Of a DNA stretch of 64,000 nt, positions 51,985-64,000 are shown piece by piece (position 1 is the first letter of the stretch; each line of letters begins with the position of its first letter). The notes under the pieces were generated by a model, which searched no databases, was not told the DNA's origin, and saw only the letters and a list, made by a program, of their open reading frames with translations. The stretch covers positions 2,660,648-2,724,647 of the forward strand of contig CALYLW010000019.1 of the NCBI GenBank assembly GCA_944989445.1. Reading direction: 5' to 3'. Made by a program: the position numbers and the translations under genes. This DNA is from Ampullaceana balthica. Its lineage: Eukaryota > Mollusca > Gastropoda > Lymnaeidae.

Positions 51985-52910
51985 AGACAATATCAATAGA
52001 CCAACGGTGGCCAAACTGCTGCTCACGAAAAATTTACGAAATTAAAATCTTTTGTTTGAAATAGATAATACATGTATCAATAATAAAATTTTAAAAAACA
52101 AGTTTAAACTAAAATCAAAACCAAAACAGAGCGATGCTATCAATTTTGGCTTGAATTGATTGAAATTCAAAAGTTGAAGTGAGCGATTGTATTCTGATCG
52201 ATTTGTGATGTAAGCTATTAGTGTAATTAGATTTCCTGTTTAGGTCAAAAGCTGCAGGAAGCGAAAATATTAATTTTAAAAAATTTAAGTGTTCCACCAA
52301 AATGGGAAGAGGACTTGACATATTGATAAAGACTGTACACTGTTACTGTTACACTGTTAATCATCTTGCCTCATCTGACGACACCGCTAGCAAATTACAA
52401 AGCTAGCAACTGGACTGGAAACGACACTGAAAAAAGCCATGAAGGGTTTGCATGACAGTGAGTGTGAGGACAGTATTCAATGAAATCTGAATAAAGTAAA
52501 AAGCAAGCTTGCTGAGTTCAAGTCTAGAATGTGTCAGCAGCCGACACTACACTACTTTCTGGTTTTAGCAAAGAAGGTGTCAGTTCAAATGAGGGAAGTT
52601 ATGGCATCGCTTGGCTTGGGATAATGCTGATGCTAAATGATCATATTCTGATGGGGACTTTATTAAGAGGTATGTATAACAAGGAAGTAATTTCAATATT
52701 GGATGCAAATAATTCCAGACTTTGACGACTTTTTAAATGCCAAAGAAAAATAAATAAATAATAATAATAATAATAAAAACTAAACACATAAGGAATTTTT
52801 CATTGCTATTGGGGTCAGGACTCATAGTGCTTCAATGCCCTCTCAAAATTTTGTTGTTTTTAAAATGGCTCTCAGTTACTACCTACAAGTCTGGCCACCC
52901 CTGCTCTAGA
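51985..52910. mobile_element. hAT element remnant (GTF2IRD2-like)
   Basis: Ends CAACGGTGGCCAAACTGCTG and, inverted, CAGGGGTGGCCAGACTTGTA. CTCTAGA follows both this right end and a neighbouring CCGACCCCTG at 51980. The plus frame near 52520-52610 reads SAADTTLLSGFSKEG and SYGIAW, resembling the N-terminal part of these transposases. It lies upstream of the dehydrogenase start. Confidence 0.5.
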
Positions 52911-53175
52911 ATATTCAGTATCCGTCAAAGGCTGATGGACTTCGTACATTCATATATCATTTAATTAGGCCTAGGCAATTAATTATTTTTTTTATCTGTA
53001 TCACCATTTTTCCAATTCAAATGCTTTAAAGTGTTAGTTCTGGGCAATTTTTAAAGTAAAGCAAATGAATTATGTCTTTTGCAATTCAGAGGGTTGATGA
53101 TGAAACACAAAGCACTTGATATAATGTTAACCAAGAATTATAATATGGTAGTAGGCACTTTTATCTGAGATTATC

Positions 53176-53610
53176 GTCCCCCTCAACTTTACTAGCAACG
53201 CCAATGAGCGGTGCGGGTTTAGGGCCAGGAGCGCCAGTACGGATTAGCAAAAGGAACCGCGAAGAACGCAGCGGACGCCAGCTCTGAGGAAACCTTCCAG
53301 TGGGGGTTGCACCCTAGGTAGGTCATTGATGATCCCCCGGATAGCGGCGGTCCTAACCATTGAGACCCGTATGCTTTGCCGGGGTAGCGGGTCATAGTAG
53401 GAAATTTCCACCCCTCCTTGTGAGGCAAACTTAGTGGGAGGCATTTTCGACTTTCTGTCCTGGATGCCCAGGTGGCCGCTTCAGAAGTGACCGCTCCGGG
53501 GTTCCCAGCTGTCACGTCCTTTTCTGGGGGAGGGGGCCAGATAGCTGGGAGGGTCTTCCATGAAGAGCACTAGGCTCGGGGCTTCTGATTTTCTTCCACA
53601 TGTAGGATCA
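53176..53610 (+). mobile_element. 5'-truncated copy of the 728-bp retroposon
   Basis: It begins GTCCCCCTCAACTTTACTAGC, corresponding to about position 18218, and ends at the same CCACATGTAGGATCAT. It is flanked by ATCTGAGATTATC (13 bp) on both sides (about 53163-53175 and 53609-53621). Small internal deletions separate it from the full copy. Confidence 0.83.
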
Positions 53611-53742
53611 TCTGAGATTATCACAAGTCAATCATCTTAGCTTTAAAACATAACTATGCTTCAGCACACCAAATGCTGTGACTGGAGTCAAGTCTTTTTC
53701 AGTACATTAAATGTTAAGACAGGGAATTTATGGAATACATAC

Positions 53743-53777
53743 CTAGTATGTTTGGACAACCATGACGAAGTAAGAAT
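53743..53777 (-). CDS. possible 35-nt downstream exon of the kinase gene
   Basis: Flanked by a good acceptor (TTTGTTTTCAG) and donor (ACTAG|GTATGT). Read in phase after the last sure kinase exon it gives ILTSSWLSKHT; another phase reads FLLRHGCPNILG. I cannot choose, and no terminal exon follows, so this is only a candidate. Confidence 0.3.
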
Positions 53778-54604
53778 CTGAAAACAAATGTGAGTGGGCT
53801 TAAACAAACCCAACTTAAATGTTTACTTGTAGAATAAAAAGTGTCTCAAAACACTTCATAAGATCTCAAAGAAAAACAAAATTATTGTAATAATTGTATA
53901 GTTACAAAACAAACAAAAAAAGTAGGCAACAAAATAATTTTAAATGATTATAAAAAATATCTTCTTTTTATTATCAGTACATCATAAAGTCTTAGTAATG
54001 TAAATATATATGCAAGAAAATCAGTATAATCAATAATAATAATGTATTTATGAAATCTGGTAAATGAGAATGTAGTTATCAGTGTGTAAAACACTGTTAT
54101 TTTGAAAGACTTTCAACACGAATTTCTATTACAATGATTGATGCTGGCAACAGTATGTCACATTTTGTCTTTTCTTTTGTCAACCAAAACTACATCATTT
54201 ACTTTGTGGCTTTAACCTTTAACAATTTCTTTTAAAAACATTTGATAACCTCAAATATATTGTTTTTCTATACTTCATCGCTGGTCATGTATATTTAATA
54301 TATCCATAAACAATACAAAATAGTAAATAGACACATTTTTAAAAAATAGCTCATGTTTGATATCTATAATACAACATGTAAGTTGATTTTAAAAAAAGTG
54401 ATTTTAAAAATACATTAAAATGATACTTGTATAAAATCTCTTGAAATTCTGGAAGGATTGGACGTCAGATCACTTTCACTTAGTCATTTATGTTTATTTA
54501 ATTGAGATTCAAAGTCAAATATTTCATAAGCACAGCTAAAATTACAAATACTTTAATAATTGTATTTTAAGTTTATGCTTGCATTATAATTGTCACTAGA
54601 GACT

Positions 54605-55175
54605 TGTAAAACATTAATATGACATAAAATAATAGGGAAACTTGTAAAACATTAATATGACATAAAATAATAGGGAAACTTGTAAAACATTAATATGACA
54701 TAAAATAATAGGGAAACTTGTAAACATTTATATGACATAACATAATAGGGAAACTTGTAAAACATTTATATGACATAAAATAATAGGGAAACTTGTAAAA
54801 CATTTATTGTATGGCATCTGTCCGTCTACGAAAGACGATAGATTTATCTTTATTATTTGCAGCTCTTGGTGTGGCTGAGACCAATCCTTGAGTGGCAGTC
54901 TCTTCTGCATGGCACACACACGAAAGCAGTGGGGCAGTGTTGCCTGGCCTTTCTCCTCTCTTATTTCCCCGACTGCTTCTGCCCTAGTTTGCTCCTCTGC
55001 TCTTGGTGATCCTTCTTTCACTATAGCCCGCCAAATGGACCTATCCTCTGCCAGGTTTTCCCAGTTTTGTATATCAAAACATTTATGACATAAAATAATA
55101 GGGAAACTTGTGAAACATTAATATGACATAAAATAATATGGAAACTTGTAAAACATTAATATGACATAAAATAAC
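54605..55175. repeat. 38-bp minisatellite interrupted by a LINE end
   Basis: Units of GACATAAAATAATAGGGAAA plus CTTGTAAAACATTAATAT repeat about five to six times to 54808 and resume at 55079 for two to three units. AAAACATTTA on both sides of the insert may be its target duplication, though the repeat unit itself also contains similar sequence. Confidence 0.88.
54809..55078 (-). pseudogene. LINE 3' fragment in the minisatellite
   Basis: The minus strand reads NWENLAEDRSIWRAIVKEG-like sequence, then SPRAEEQTRAEAVGEIREE, then a 3' region with TCTTTCGTAGACGGACAGATGCCATAC. This is the layout of a LINE C-terminus and tail, of a family different from 50866-51569. Confidence 0.7.
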
Positions 55176-55178
55176 AAA

Positions 55179-55870
55179 CAGTGGTCCCTCACAATGCAAT
55201 GTAAGACATTAAAAAATTAAATAATAAAATTTGCGCTCACATTTACTTTAACATGCAGCCTAATCTGAACCGCATTCTTAATAAATTCAAAGCTATATAA
55301 ACTGAAATTTTACAATTGTGGTGACTTGAATAAAAATAAATACTATTCATTATTTCCAACATTAGAACAAAGCAGCATATATACTTGCTTATTAAACTTT
55401 TAATGTCCTTATCCATACAGTCACAAAAATGGTGACTTCGCAAAATTTACGGTAAATGCAGTCAACATTTTTTGGTAATTTAGATGGACATCTTTATCAC
55501 AGTTAATCTAAAAATTAATGAAATAATTGTTCAACAGATAAAATGAATGATGCATATTTGGGGGTTCATTAAAAAACACTAAAATTTACAGCAGCTCAAC
55601 AAAAGCTCATGAAATGCAATGTAGGTTCCAACATGATGATTGTAATAGTTTGGTGATTGAAGAGCTCAGTTAACTGACGATTCAGCGCTCAAGTATTCAT
55701 CAACAAGAACCAAAGATCTGTAACCAAGAAAACAAACGGAAGAAGATGCTGATCTATTGGGGGTATTTAAATAAATGAATATGGCCAAACTGTTCTTGTA
55801 GAATTAAAATCTGGGACATTAGCCAAATAATCAGGGGATTGTCCAAATTATATGCTCATGAGCTATCAGT
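55179..55870. other. intronic sequence, no gene seen
   Basis: AT-rich DNA between two minisatellites. The small minus-strand frame at 55243-55443 is not recognisable. Confidence 0.4.
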
Positions 55871-55872
55871 TA

Positions 55873-56386
55873 TGGAGGGCATAAACTGAGCTGGAGGTGG
55901 ATGGTATAAATTGTCCTGGAGGTTATGGATGGTATAAATTGTACTGGAGGTTATGGATGGTATAAATTGTCCTGGAGGTTATGGATGGTATAAATTGTCC
56001 TGGAGGTTATGGATGGTATAAATTGTCCTGGAGGTTATGGATGGTATAAATTGTCCTGGAGGTTATGGATGGTATAAATTGTACTGGAGGTTATGGATGG
56101 TATAAATTGTCCTGGAGGTTATGGATGGTATAAATTGAGATGGAGGTTATGGATGGTATAAATTGTCCTGGAGGTTATGGATGGCGTAAGTTGTCCTGGA
56201 GGTTATGGATGGCATAAATTGTCCTGGAGCTTATGGATGGTATAAATTGTCCTGGAGGTTATGGATGGTATAAATTGTCCTGGAGGTTATGGATGGCATA
56301 AATTGTCCTGGAGGTTATGGATGGCATAAATTGAGCTGGAGTTTATGGATGGCATAAATTGTCCTGGAGGTTATGGATGGTATAAT
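55873..56386. repeat. 28-bp minisatellite, about 18 copies
   Basis: Unit GGATGGTATAAATTGTCCTGG plus AGGTTAT in tandem with scattered variants (for example GGCATAAATTGAGCTGGAG). Likely within a long kinase-gene intron. Confidence 0.93.
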
Positions 56387-56796
56387 CTGATATATTCCTG
56401 GGGTTGTACAACTTTAAAATCTTTTCATGGCATAGTTAAAATCTGTTGATTGCATGGTGCTACTTCTATCCAGCTGGTATTATATCTCTCCAAAAATCTC
56501 AAGTGACTAATTCTAATTATTTCTAAATTGTTATTGGAGATTCTTCAAATCTGTCATTTGACTCTTTCTTGTTGTAGAACTTGATTGACTAAAGCCCTGC
56601 CATGCACAGTGAAATCTCTATGTCCCATAACTTTGATGAGCATCATCTGAAATCCAGAATGATACAGCTGTGCATTATTTTGTAATTACAAAAGACTAAT
56701 TTCTTCAATAAAAAAAATATCCCAGTGTTTTTGAATTCCTGAAGTTAAATCTCACAAAATATGTTTGAGACTGCTAATAGGCTTTTATATGATTAA

Positions 56797-57600
56797 ATAT
56801 ATGTTGTCAAGACAGGTTATGTATAGGCCTGACAAGACATCACAGAACAACAAATGTTTTGGCAAAAAGCCTTCCTCAATTAACAAATAGCAATTATTGC
56901 TCTTTTTGGCTATGGATTAAACTGCAGCTAAGTTTTCATTTCATTTTATTACTTTTTAAATCCCTTATTTAACTTCACCGCCGTCTCTCTCTGTCTTGAG
57001 CACTGCGGAAAATTAGAAGTCAAAATTGACCCACTTCCCGTCATGCCATCGAGCTGAAATTTGGCACACGGACCCGTGTCACCTAACAATACAATGCATC
57101 GTATCAAAAATTCAGATCGATCGAACGTACAGTTATTAAATTAATGCATTTTTAGTTTATCTATATAAACTATATGTAGAGGTCGCTATCGTTTACATTT
57201 TACGGGTCACTTGACTTCACCCCAGCCATAGGTGAACACATCTCGTATTTTAACCAGGTGTACCGGCGTGCTTTTGTTTACATTTTGTGTGTCACACTGA
57301 GCTCGGTCCAGCGATCGGTGACAAGACCTTTCCCCTCTCCCACCCCCACCCACCCACCCCGGTTAAAAGCAAAGTGGAGTTAAGACAGATTCAGTCTGTA
57401 AATATTTGCAGCGTTTTAACATAATCAATAATTTTAGTTATGTCTCATATATAAGGGATTTATAGTCAAAAACTTTGTTTTTACGGGTTTGTTTTATTTT
57501 TGTCTATTTGTTCGTTGAAGGCTTTTAGCCAAAACATTCGTTGTTCTGTGATGTCTTGTCAGGCCTATACATACCCTGTCTTGACAACATATATTTAGTT
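56797..57600. mobile_element. foldback element carrying a family A insertion
   Basis: Left arm 56797-56890 and right arm 57500-57600 are near-perfect inverted copies, including ATATATGTTGTCAAGACAGG, GTATAGGCCTGACAAGACAT and CACAGAACAACAAATGTTTT. Between them lies one family A unit. The arms suggest a MITE or foldback transposon; no transposase is present. Confidence 0.82.
56957..57495 (-). mobile_element. solo family A unit
   Basis: On the minus strand it starts AAAACAAACCCGTAAAAAC, continues AGTTTTTGACTATAAATCCC, has GACTGAATCTGTCTTAACTC (type 1), the dyad core and GAAGTGGGTCAATTTTGAC, and ends GGTGAAGTTAAATAAGGGATTTA. A single unit outside any array shows that the array unit also spreads as a discrete element. 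Confidence 0.82.
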
Positions 57601-57909
57601 AGTTAAATATTACATGCATTGGTGGTAATTTTTCTATTATCTGAACTTATAACACTGGTCTGGGTGTGTAGTTAACAGGGGAGACTATTTTAAAACTGAA
57701 CCTTGTTGGCAACATTTCTCTTGTTAAGGATACATTATTATTTTTATTCTTATAAATAAGCTCTCCGATGAATGCGTTACATTTGAATTCATGAGTTATT
57801 TGAGATTAATTAGATATTATGGTTCATTTACAGGGTATTTAAGAATTAGTTAATGTGTAAGACAATAGGTCTTTTAGTGCTGCTGTTGTTAATGGCAGTC
57901 AATACTTAC

Positions 57910-60900
57910 CTCCATTGAGATTGGATCTTTGCGGCCATATAACTGAATGACACTCTTGGCTGCCTCAATAACATCTTTGTTCAAATCACTGTGACTGAAA
58001 TGAGTAGCATTAGGTTTATAACACTTTAGTTTGAATATACTAAAACTGATTCTATTAATCAAAGAAACTTTTGTTTGTTGACTGAACCATGAAACATGGA
58101 TTTAAATGATGTGTAAACAAAATTGATTGGAAACTAGTTTACATGAGAGTAATGACATGAATAAGTATTGTGCTGAGTTGTCTGCACATGCCAGTAAAAC
58201 TTACTCAGGGCTTTTTTGTTTTTTTCTGTCCTTGTTGAAAGTGACTCTCTGAGCTCGAGTGTAGAGAGTAACTGTATTTTCTGAATCTGCTGTGGAATCA
58301 TTGGCGTTCATCTCTTGAGAGTCCTGTCAGTGTTATAACAGCAATGTTTAAAATAGGTGCAATACAATGATATTGGATCTGTATTTAAAAAGATTTATTT
58401 AATGATGACACCTATATTTTAAAATAAATTTTGTTTGTTTTGTGAGGATGGCTGGACAATTGAATTTTTAAGATAACGGTTCAAATGTGTGGTTATTCTT
58501 GAGATGTTTTAACAGTAAAGGGAGAATATGCTAAATTCTATTAAACTTTTCAGTTACCTTTTTAGGACCTAACCTTGACCTTAGCCACAGGGCAGACTCT
58601 TCAGCAAGCTTCTCCATGTAATGGTTGTCTGATGGAAAATTGTATAAAATAATTCAGTTTATACATGTTAACAGCAAAGCACTTTTTTTGTTGCCAAAGA
58701 CTTTAAATATAAAAGTTCCATTTTATTTGTATGCACTATTTCAAAATTAAATTTTGTAGAGATTCACAGTGCTAATTTCTAAATGCTGAAATAATGTGTC
58801 TCAACCCTATGATACATATTAAAACTATTATTATTATCACAGAAGTGAGATCAATTATTTGAACAAATATATTCATTTCTATACACTTATGGAAGGGATG
58901 AGTTACATGCATTAACTATTCATCATAACCCGCGTGTTTCTTACAGATCAAAGCTCTTTGAAGTTAAAAATAACTAACGCCTTTGAGGTAGTTGAAGTAA
59001 TCACCTAGTGTGGAAGGTATCAAAGTTGACGTTTCATCACGTAATCTACTGCTTCCTGTTGAATATACTGTTTCCTGTTGTGATGAGGACGCAGGGGATG
59101 TGATGTTCCGGTTAGAGTAGCTAAAATGTTCACTTTCGTTCTCGTCATTCAGATGGGACTTTTCGCCATGATGATAACCATTTTTATCCACCAAGATTGG
59201 CATGGCGGTATCTTTATGAGATAACATTTGTGGGCGCGGGTGAGGAAGGGGGCGCTGAGGAATATCTGGTAGATGACTTTCTGCATTGGGGCGAGATTTC
59301 TCATTAAAATCTCGCACCGCTTGCTGCAGCTTATTGCTGTCAATCACGAACTTATCTAAACTTTTTAACTGGTCACAAACAAATGGTCTGCTTTGAATTT
59401 GCTGCAAGCAATAATAAGATTCAAAACAAGTAAACTATCCAGATTATAAACTTTATTTTTATGTTTGACATTTGTCTTTATTTTTATCTGTGTTGAGATA
59501 AAGTTGGCAGGCCAATTTGAATTCCAAGAGTCAAACAGGAGAATTCGTGTTTTTTTGCTAAGATTTTTTATTTTTCATTCAACTGCTTCAAAATAGCTAA
59601 TTTCAAACCTGCTACCTTACAGATACATTTAATACACAAAAATGCCATGAAAATGAAAGGAATATCAGATGACCCTAACCAAAAGCTCCCCCCACTCAAA
59701 AAAAAACAAAAAACTACACTGCCACCTTCATATAAAAATAATATTAATTTCTAAGTTTTTGTGGACATTACTTCCTTACAAGATTTTGAACACCAAGAGA
59801 ACTCATCTAATACTTAAAAATGATTTTAAAAGTGAATTTAAAGTTAGTTTGTTTTTTTAAATCCTCAATTCTTTTTTAAACATTTTATTAAAATTCATTT
59901 CACTATAAAATAAAAATTAACTACAAATGTCAAAAATGTATCACTGTATCTTAAATGAATACCGAAATAGACAAGTACCGAGTTGATATCTTTAAAATCA
60001 TAAATTCCACTTACACAGACATAGAAAAGAACATCTGTTGCATCTGGACGTTTTTTAGGATTGACTTCTAGAATAGTGCGCACCAACTGTTGAAGGATGA
60101 GGCTGTATATGTTGGGCATCGGATCAATCTGTCAAATCACATAACTATTAGACAAGTTTTAAATGGTCAACATCAATTAGAATTCCACATATATAATTCT
60201 TCAATTATAATTCAATTATATATTCCCTATATAAGTAAAAATAGAGATTCAAATTTGTAAACTCAGACATACGATGTTAACACAGACATAGATACCTTGC
60301 ATTTGGTGATTTTATTCATGACGTCATGAATGCTGCTTCCCATGAAAGTAGGGCACAAGGTCATCACTTCATGAATTACACATCCCAAGCTCCAAATATC
60401 AGTCTGACATAAAGGACATGAGAATTAGTAGCTTTATTAGAATAGATCATAAACAATAACAAATTTTCAATGTATTTAATTATTTAGTAACTGCAATTAA
60501 AAATAAAAAGCAACAACAATTTTAGTAATCTCTTAAAGAAAAAGAGAAATATTTTTTAAAAGCATAACAGTACCTTAGTAGTATAACGGGAAGTTTTTAA
60601 AATTTCAGGACTCATGTAGATGTAAGTACCGATGAATGACTCTGCATACTGGAGAGTAAAATCTAATTCTCTGAGGGGAAAAATATGTTCTTCGTAAATA
60701 TGAAGCTGTATAATAGTATACAGTACAAAATATTTGCTAAATCAAATTTTAAATTTTATTTAGAGTAAAAACACTTTATATATATACATATATATATTAA
60801 ATTTATTACTGAAATTTTTTTTAATGTTATATCAGCTTTTGCTTACCTGGCAATTCCTAGATCACCAACTTTCACATTTTGTCTGTTGTCCAGAAAGACA

Positions 60901-62085
60901 TTATCAGTCTTAATATCTCTATGAACTATTCTACTGGCATGCAGATACTGTAATATTTGCACATAGGATAATGACATGCAAGACCAGACACCAAAGTAAA
61001 AAAAAATCAAGGGAAGAATAAGTAAAAATACAAAGATACTAAAAAAATCTATATTACGAGAAGACAGTTAAGTAGAGGCTACTAGTAAAGAATAGGATGC
61101 AGAAAGAATAATGTATATTAAACTTTAAACTGCATTAAGACATAACTATAACAAAAAAAAAGGTAAAAGGTTAGAACTAAAATCCACCTCAGGCTTATAA
61201 AATGTATCTGAAGTCAAGCTTTATGCACAGAATTTCCTAAATGGTGTATAATCTTTATTCTTTAGACTATGAAAATCATATTTAAAAGTTTTATAAAAAT
61301 TAAATAATTATTTACCTCTTAAAACTTATAATCCATTCTTAAGCCCATATCTATAAATTTAAATATATTTTAAGATGATACAAAATAATATTTTTCATTA
61401 CATGGTTTTGAATGAAAAAACAATTAAACTTACACGTAAAACATCAGCCATTTGGCCCAGCCATAAAATAACTCTTTCCTCTGCAACAAAACTTTTAGCA
61501 AATGCTTTTCTCTTGAGGTAATCTTTAAGTGATCCATACTGACACCACTCAGTGACTAGGTACAGATAACTGTTGACAGAGCAGTAGCCACAGCACTGTA
61601 CCAGGTTTGGATGTCCGAGCTTCATCATCAACTTAGCTTCCGAGTCAACATCTTTGTCAGAAATATTTTTCAACTTGCTTGTATCTGATACTTTCAGCGC
61701 ATACTGAAAAAAGAATTATTCATGATAAGCAAAGTATATTAATGCATTTATAAATTTAAATAAATATATATAAAAAATCAAGTAACAAAAAAATTGAGGT
61801 CACTCACTTCTTAAAAACCTAAGTAGAACTGAACAGATCATTAACATTTTGACAGTAAATTTATTTACAAATCAGAATCTCTTAACAAAGCTTATTCACT
61901 GGACATAAGTAGATACCTATGCAGTGCTATCGCATGATAATATATTTTCCCTTCGGTAATTATTGTAAACAAAATTTAGTTACATGAACATAAATACACT
62001 GACTTACTTCATCTCCACTTTCAGTTCTCAAGAGGTAAACGTGAGCAAAGCTTCCACTCCCGAGCTTTTTTAATATTTCATACAT
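57910..62085 (-). CDS. NEK-like serine/threonine protein kinase (3' end not resolved)
   Basis: Exons on the minus strand: 62008-62085, 61434-61703, 60847-60947, 60574-60670, 60296-60403, 60015-60128, 59005-59401, 58558-58628, 58205-58323, 57910-57994; all GT-AG with matching phases, 480 codons so far. The kinase domain fills residues 1-256: glycine loop GSGSFAHV (9-16), ATP-anchoring Lys30 in YALK, catalytic HRDIKTDN (125-132), DLG (145-147) in place of the usual DFG, GTYIYMSPE in the activation segment, DIWSLGCV, and a late arginine in KKRPDATD. HRDIKT marks a Ser/Thr kinase, and the loop and APE regions resemble NIMA-related kinases; the subfamily is not settled. The tail (257 on) is serine- and proline-rich, probably disordered, with a short conserved-looking stretch DVIEAAKSVIQLYGRKDP. 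No stop is reached; a candidate exon lies 4.1 kb downstream. Confidence 0.85.
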
Positions 62086-62650
62086 TGTACAGCACTGTGT
62101 TGTGTAAGTTAAAACTTTTAATAAAACCTGGACAAAAAATATGTATGTTTAACAAGTAAGACAATAAACATTTACTATTATTATTGGTGGAGGAGTCTAT
62201 GTTAATCTAGGTAATTACTTATCTCATGGTATTTAATAATAAATTGATAAGATTGTGAATGTGTTATAATCTACTGTTAAATTCTACTGATTTTAAATGA
62301 CACACTTTTTTTCATATATTACCTATTGCAATGTTTAATTAAATAATTTTAACTAGATACGACCTGCAGTGTAGCATACGCCGGAGACTTGCTCATCATA
62401 GATAGTGCAAAGAACGGGGTGGGGGGGGGATTGGGGGAACGGACACAAACAGCAGCACGAAGTAATGAAAAAAAGCAAGTAAACATAGAGTCATGCGCAC
62501 TGCGGTTGTTGTTACCTGCCCCCCACCCTTTACTACCATCCATTGCCAACCATAAACTGTGATTGGCCGACCCTAGCGGGGGTTAGTCCTGTTCGCAAAA
62601 AATGAGGAAAAGAATGGGCAGAAACAAACATTTATTTAAAATTTTAAAAA

Positions 62651-62725
62651 TGTTCCCGCTGATGCTTGAACCCAGGACTTTCTGCGTGCATGGCGGACAT
62701 GATAACCACTACACTATGAATCATA
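62651..62725 (-). pseudogene. degenerate tRNA-Val-like sequence
   Basis: The minus strand reads TAGTGTAGTGGTTATCA (A box) and GGGTTCAAGC (B box) with an anticodon-arm-like segment TCCGCCATGCACGCAGA. The layout resembles tRNA-Val, but position 33 is A instead of T, the T stem mispairs and the acceptor ends do not pair. A pseudogene or SINE head is more likely than a working tRNA. Confidence 0.5.
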
Positions 62726-62885
62726 TATTATTCTGTGAAGTAACAGCGCAAGTAAACGCAAGAAGCATTGTAGCCCCCCCCCCTTTTTTTTTGGTCTTCT
62801 TTTCATCCCACTACGCTTGCCAACTGTGATTGGTCAACCCCAGCCAGGGTCATTCGTAATGCTTGTTTGCACATCTTTGGTGAAA

Positions 62886-62908
62886 TATATATATATATAT
62901 ATATATTT
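62886..62908. repeat. (AT)n microsatellite
   Basis: A short uninterrupted AT run upstream of the kinase gene. Confidence 0.85.
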
Positions 62909-63019
62909 TAAGTAGCAATTGGCCATAAATTATAAATACATGTACTTTAATTTTAATAAATACACCAACTCAAAGCTTAACTTAAACTTTTTCTTGAATT
63001 AACTTTAATTAAATCATCA

Positions 63020-63245
63020 TCGCCCTTCGTCTCATCTGGGGCATAGGTCATGAACAAAGGTTCTCCAGGCATCCTGGTCCTGTGCCAATCTCTATATCTG
63101 TCCCCAGCTGTGCCTGCTCATTTTGATGTCTGCCTTTAGTTCCCTTCTCCAGGTCATTTTGGGACAACCTCTTTTCCTCTTGCCTTGGGGGCTTGGGGGT
63201 TCCATGTGGTGATTATCCAGGGACCATGGACTTCCCACCCTAAAA
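63020..63245 (-). pseudogene. LINE 3' fragment
   Basis: The minus strand reads KRKRGCPKMTWRRELKADIK, MSRHSWGQI, RLAQDQDAWRTFVHDLCPR and then a stop region. This is the usual C-terminal tail of an invertebrate LINE reverse transcriptase. No catalytic domain is present. Confidence 0.72.
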
Positions 63246-63549
63246 GGGTGTTTTGTCCGATTGCATCGGACGGGCGGGGGGGGGGTGGAGTTGGATTGGT
63301 TTGGAAGGACTTTCTACCTCAGAGGAATGACGCTGACGCATTGATCACAATCATGAATTCGCGTTGAATATTGACTGGTTGTCAATAACAATTTCAAATT
63401 GTATTTAATTTTTAATGGATAATAATTTTAAGCTAAATTATTTTTAGTAAATGATAACATGTAAACATGTTTATACCAAAAATTACTTTTAAAAATAATA
63501 AATTTTAAAAAGTATGTTAAAAATATATATTTAAAAAATATACGGTGTA

Positions 63550-63650
63550 GATATGAAGGGGTCGAACCGTCCGTGGTTGAACCGATTGGGGTCGAACCGT
63601 CCTGTGGTCGAACTGGCAGGGTCGAACCGTCCGGGGTCGAAGTGTCCGTA
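63550..63650. repeat. short GGTCGAACCGTCC repeats
   Basis: Four to five loose copies of GGGGTCGAACCGTCCG. They resemble the repeated-end style of the MITE at 36365-36806, but no matching opposite end is in the window. Confidence 0.55.
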
Positions 63651-64000
63651 ATTCAGTATAGTATAGTATTTATTATGTATATTGAATATAGAGGGGCACA
63701 GTGGTCAAAATAATTATTAATATAATTTTTTATAAAAAATATGATAATTATAACTATACGTTGCTACTGTTAACGTGACTTATCCTTTACCGTGAGTCAC
63801 TGACTGGTGCTACCCAGTACCCAGACACTGTCACTTCTGACGGGAGCTATGCTTGACTGATGACAAGTTAAGAGTAGTTAAGATTAAGACGAAACAAAGT
63901 TGAATAAGAAATTAGTATTAGGTCTCCCTGCTCTATACTTTACCATCGCATTTTTACAATTACAGTGTTAAATGCTTATTATTATTCAAATCACAAAATA
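63651..64000. other. right edge, no gene seen
   Basis: AT-rich sequence with no recognisable frame or repeat. Confidence 0.4.

Noticed and set aside
45521..62085. One fused kinase-dehydrogenase gene
   Set aside because: The dehydrogenase has its own ATG with an upstream in-frame stop and a complete N-terminus, so two genes are more likely.

Overview
This window is nuclear DNA of an animal. Genes are split by GT-AG introns, a few coding exons sit in a very repeat-rich AT background, and there are tRNA-derived SINEs, LINE 3' ends, hAT elements and a Helitron. Multiple STRA6-like genes plus this repeat mix suggest a mollusc, probably a gastropod; that is an inference, and I cannot name the species.

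Left part (1-16 kb). The last, very large exon of a STRA6-like membrane protein gene (1154-3268, +) follows a 32-bp minisatellite and a tRNA-derived SINE. Next comes a nearly complete Helitron. I place it at 3856-15724 from its 5' TC end, its 3' hairpin plus CTAG, and the A|T insertion site. Its Rep/helicase gene (6986-12108) is broken by several frameshifts and two stops. The Helitron split an older repeat (here called family A), and a nearly intact family A copy at 20041-20552 lets the empty site be rebuilt.

Middle part (16-38 kb). This is almost all transposable elements: a decayed LINE interrupted by a 728-bp retroposon with a 12-bp target duplication, nested MITEs, a foldback element, and a long tandem array of family A units (21956-27187) in which two unit types alternate. 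A 7.0-kb block holding that array and its right flank is duplicated in tandem (21956-28964 and 28965-33573) with almost no divergence. Small hAT elements with clear 8-bp target duplications follow. One is a 2.4-kb element carrying a broken transposase that was itself hit by a 442-bp foldback MITE.

Right part (39-64 kb). A second STRA6-like gene (39088-42282, +) can be modelled fully as a 10-codon first exon plus one large exon. It is a paralogue of the first, and the two now lie about 36 kb apart across the repeats. On the minus strand a NAD-dependent D-2-hydroxyacid dehydrogenase (ten exons, 340 codons, 45521-51839) lies downstream of a NEK-like serine/threonine kinase (ten exons seen, 57910-62085; 3' end not resolved). 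Their introns hold LINE, SINE and hAT remnants and several minisatellites.

The genes show no joint pathway. The main interest is repeat biology: a Helitron with 23-residue STPR-like repeats, a mobile unit that also forms a higher-order tandem array, and a recent tandem duplication with a mappable breakpoint.
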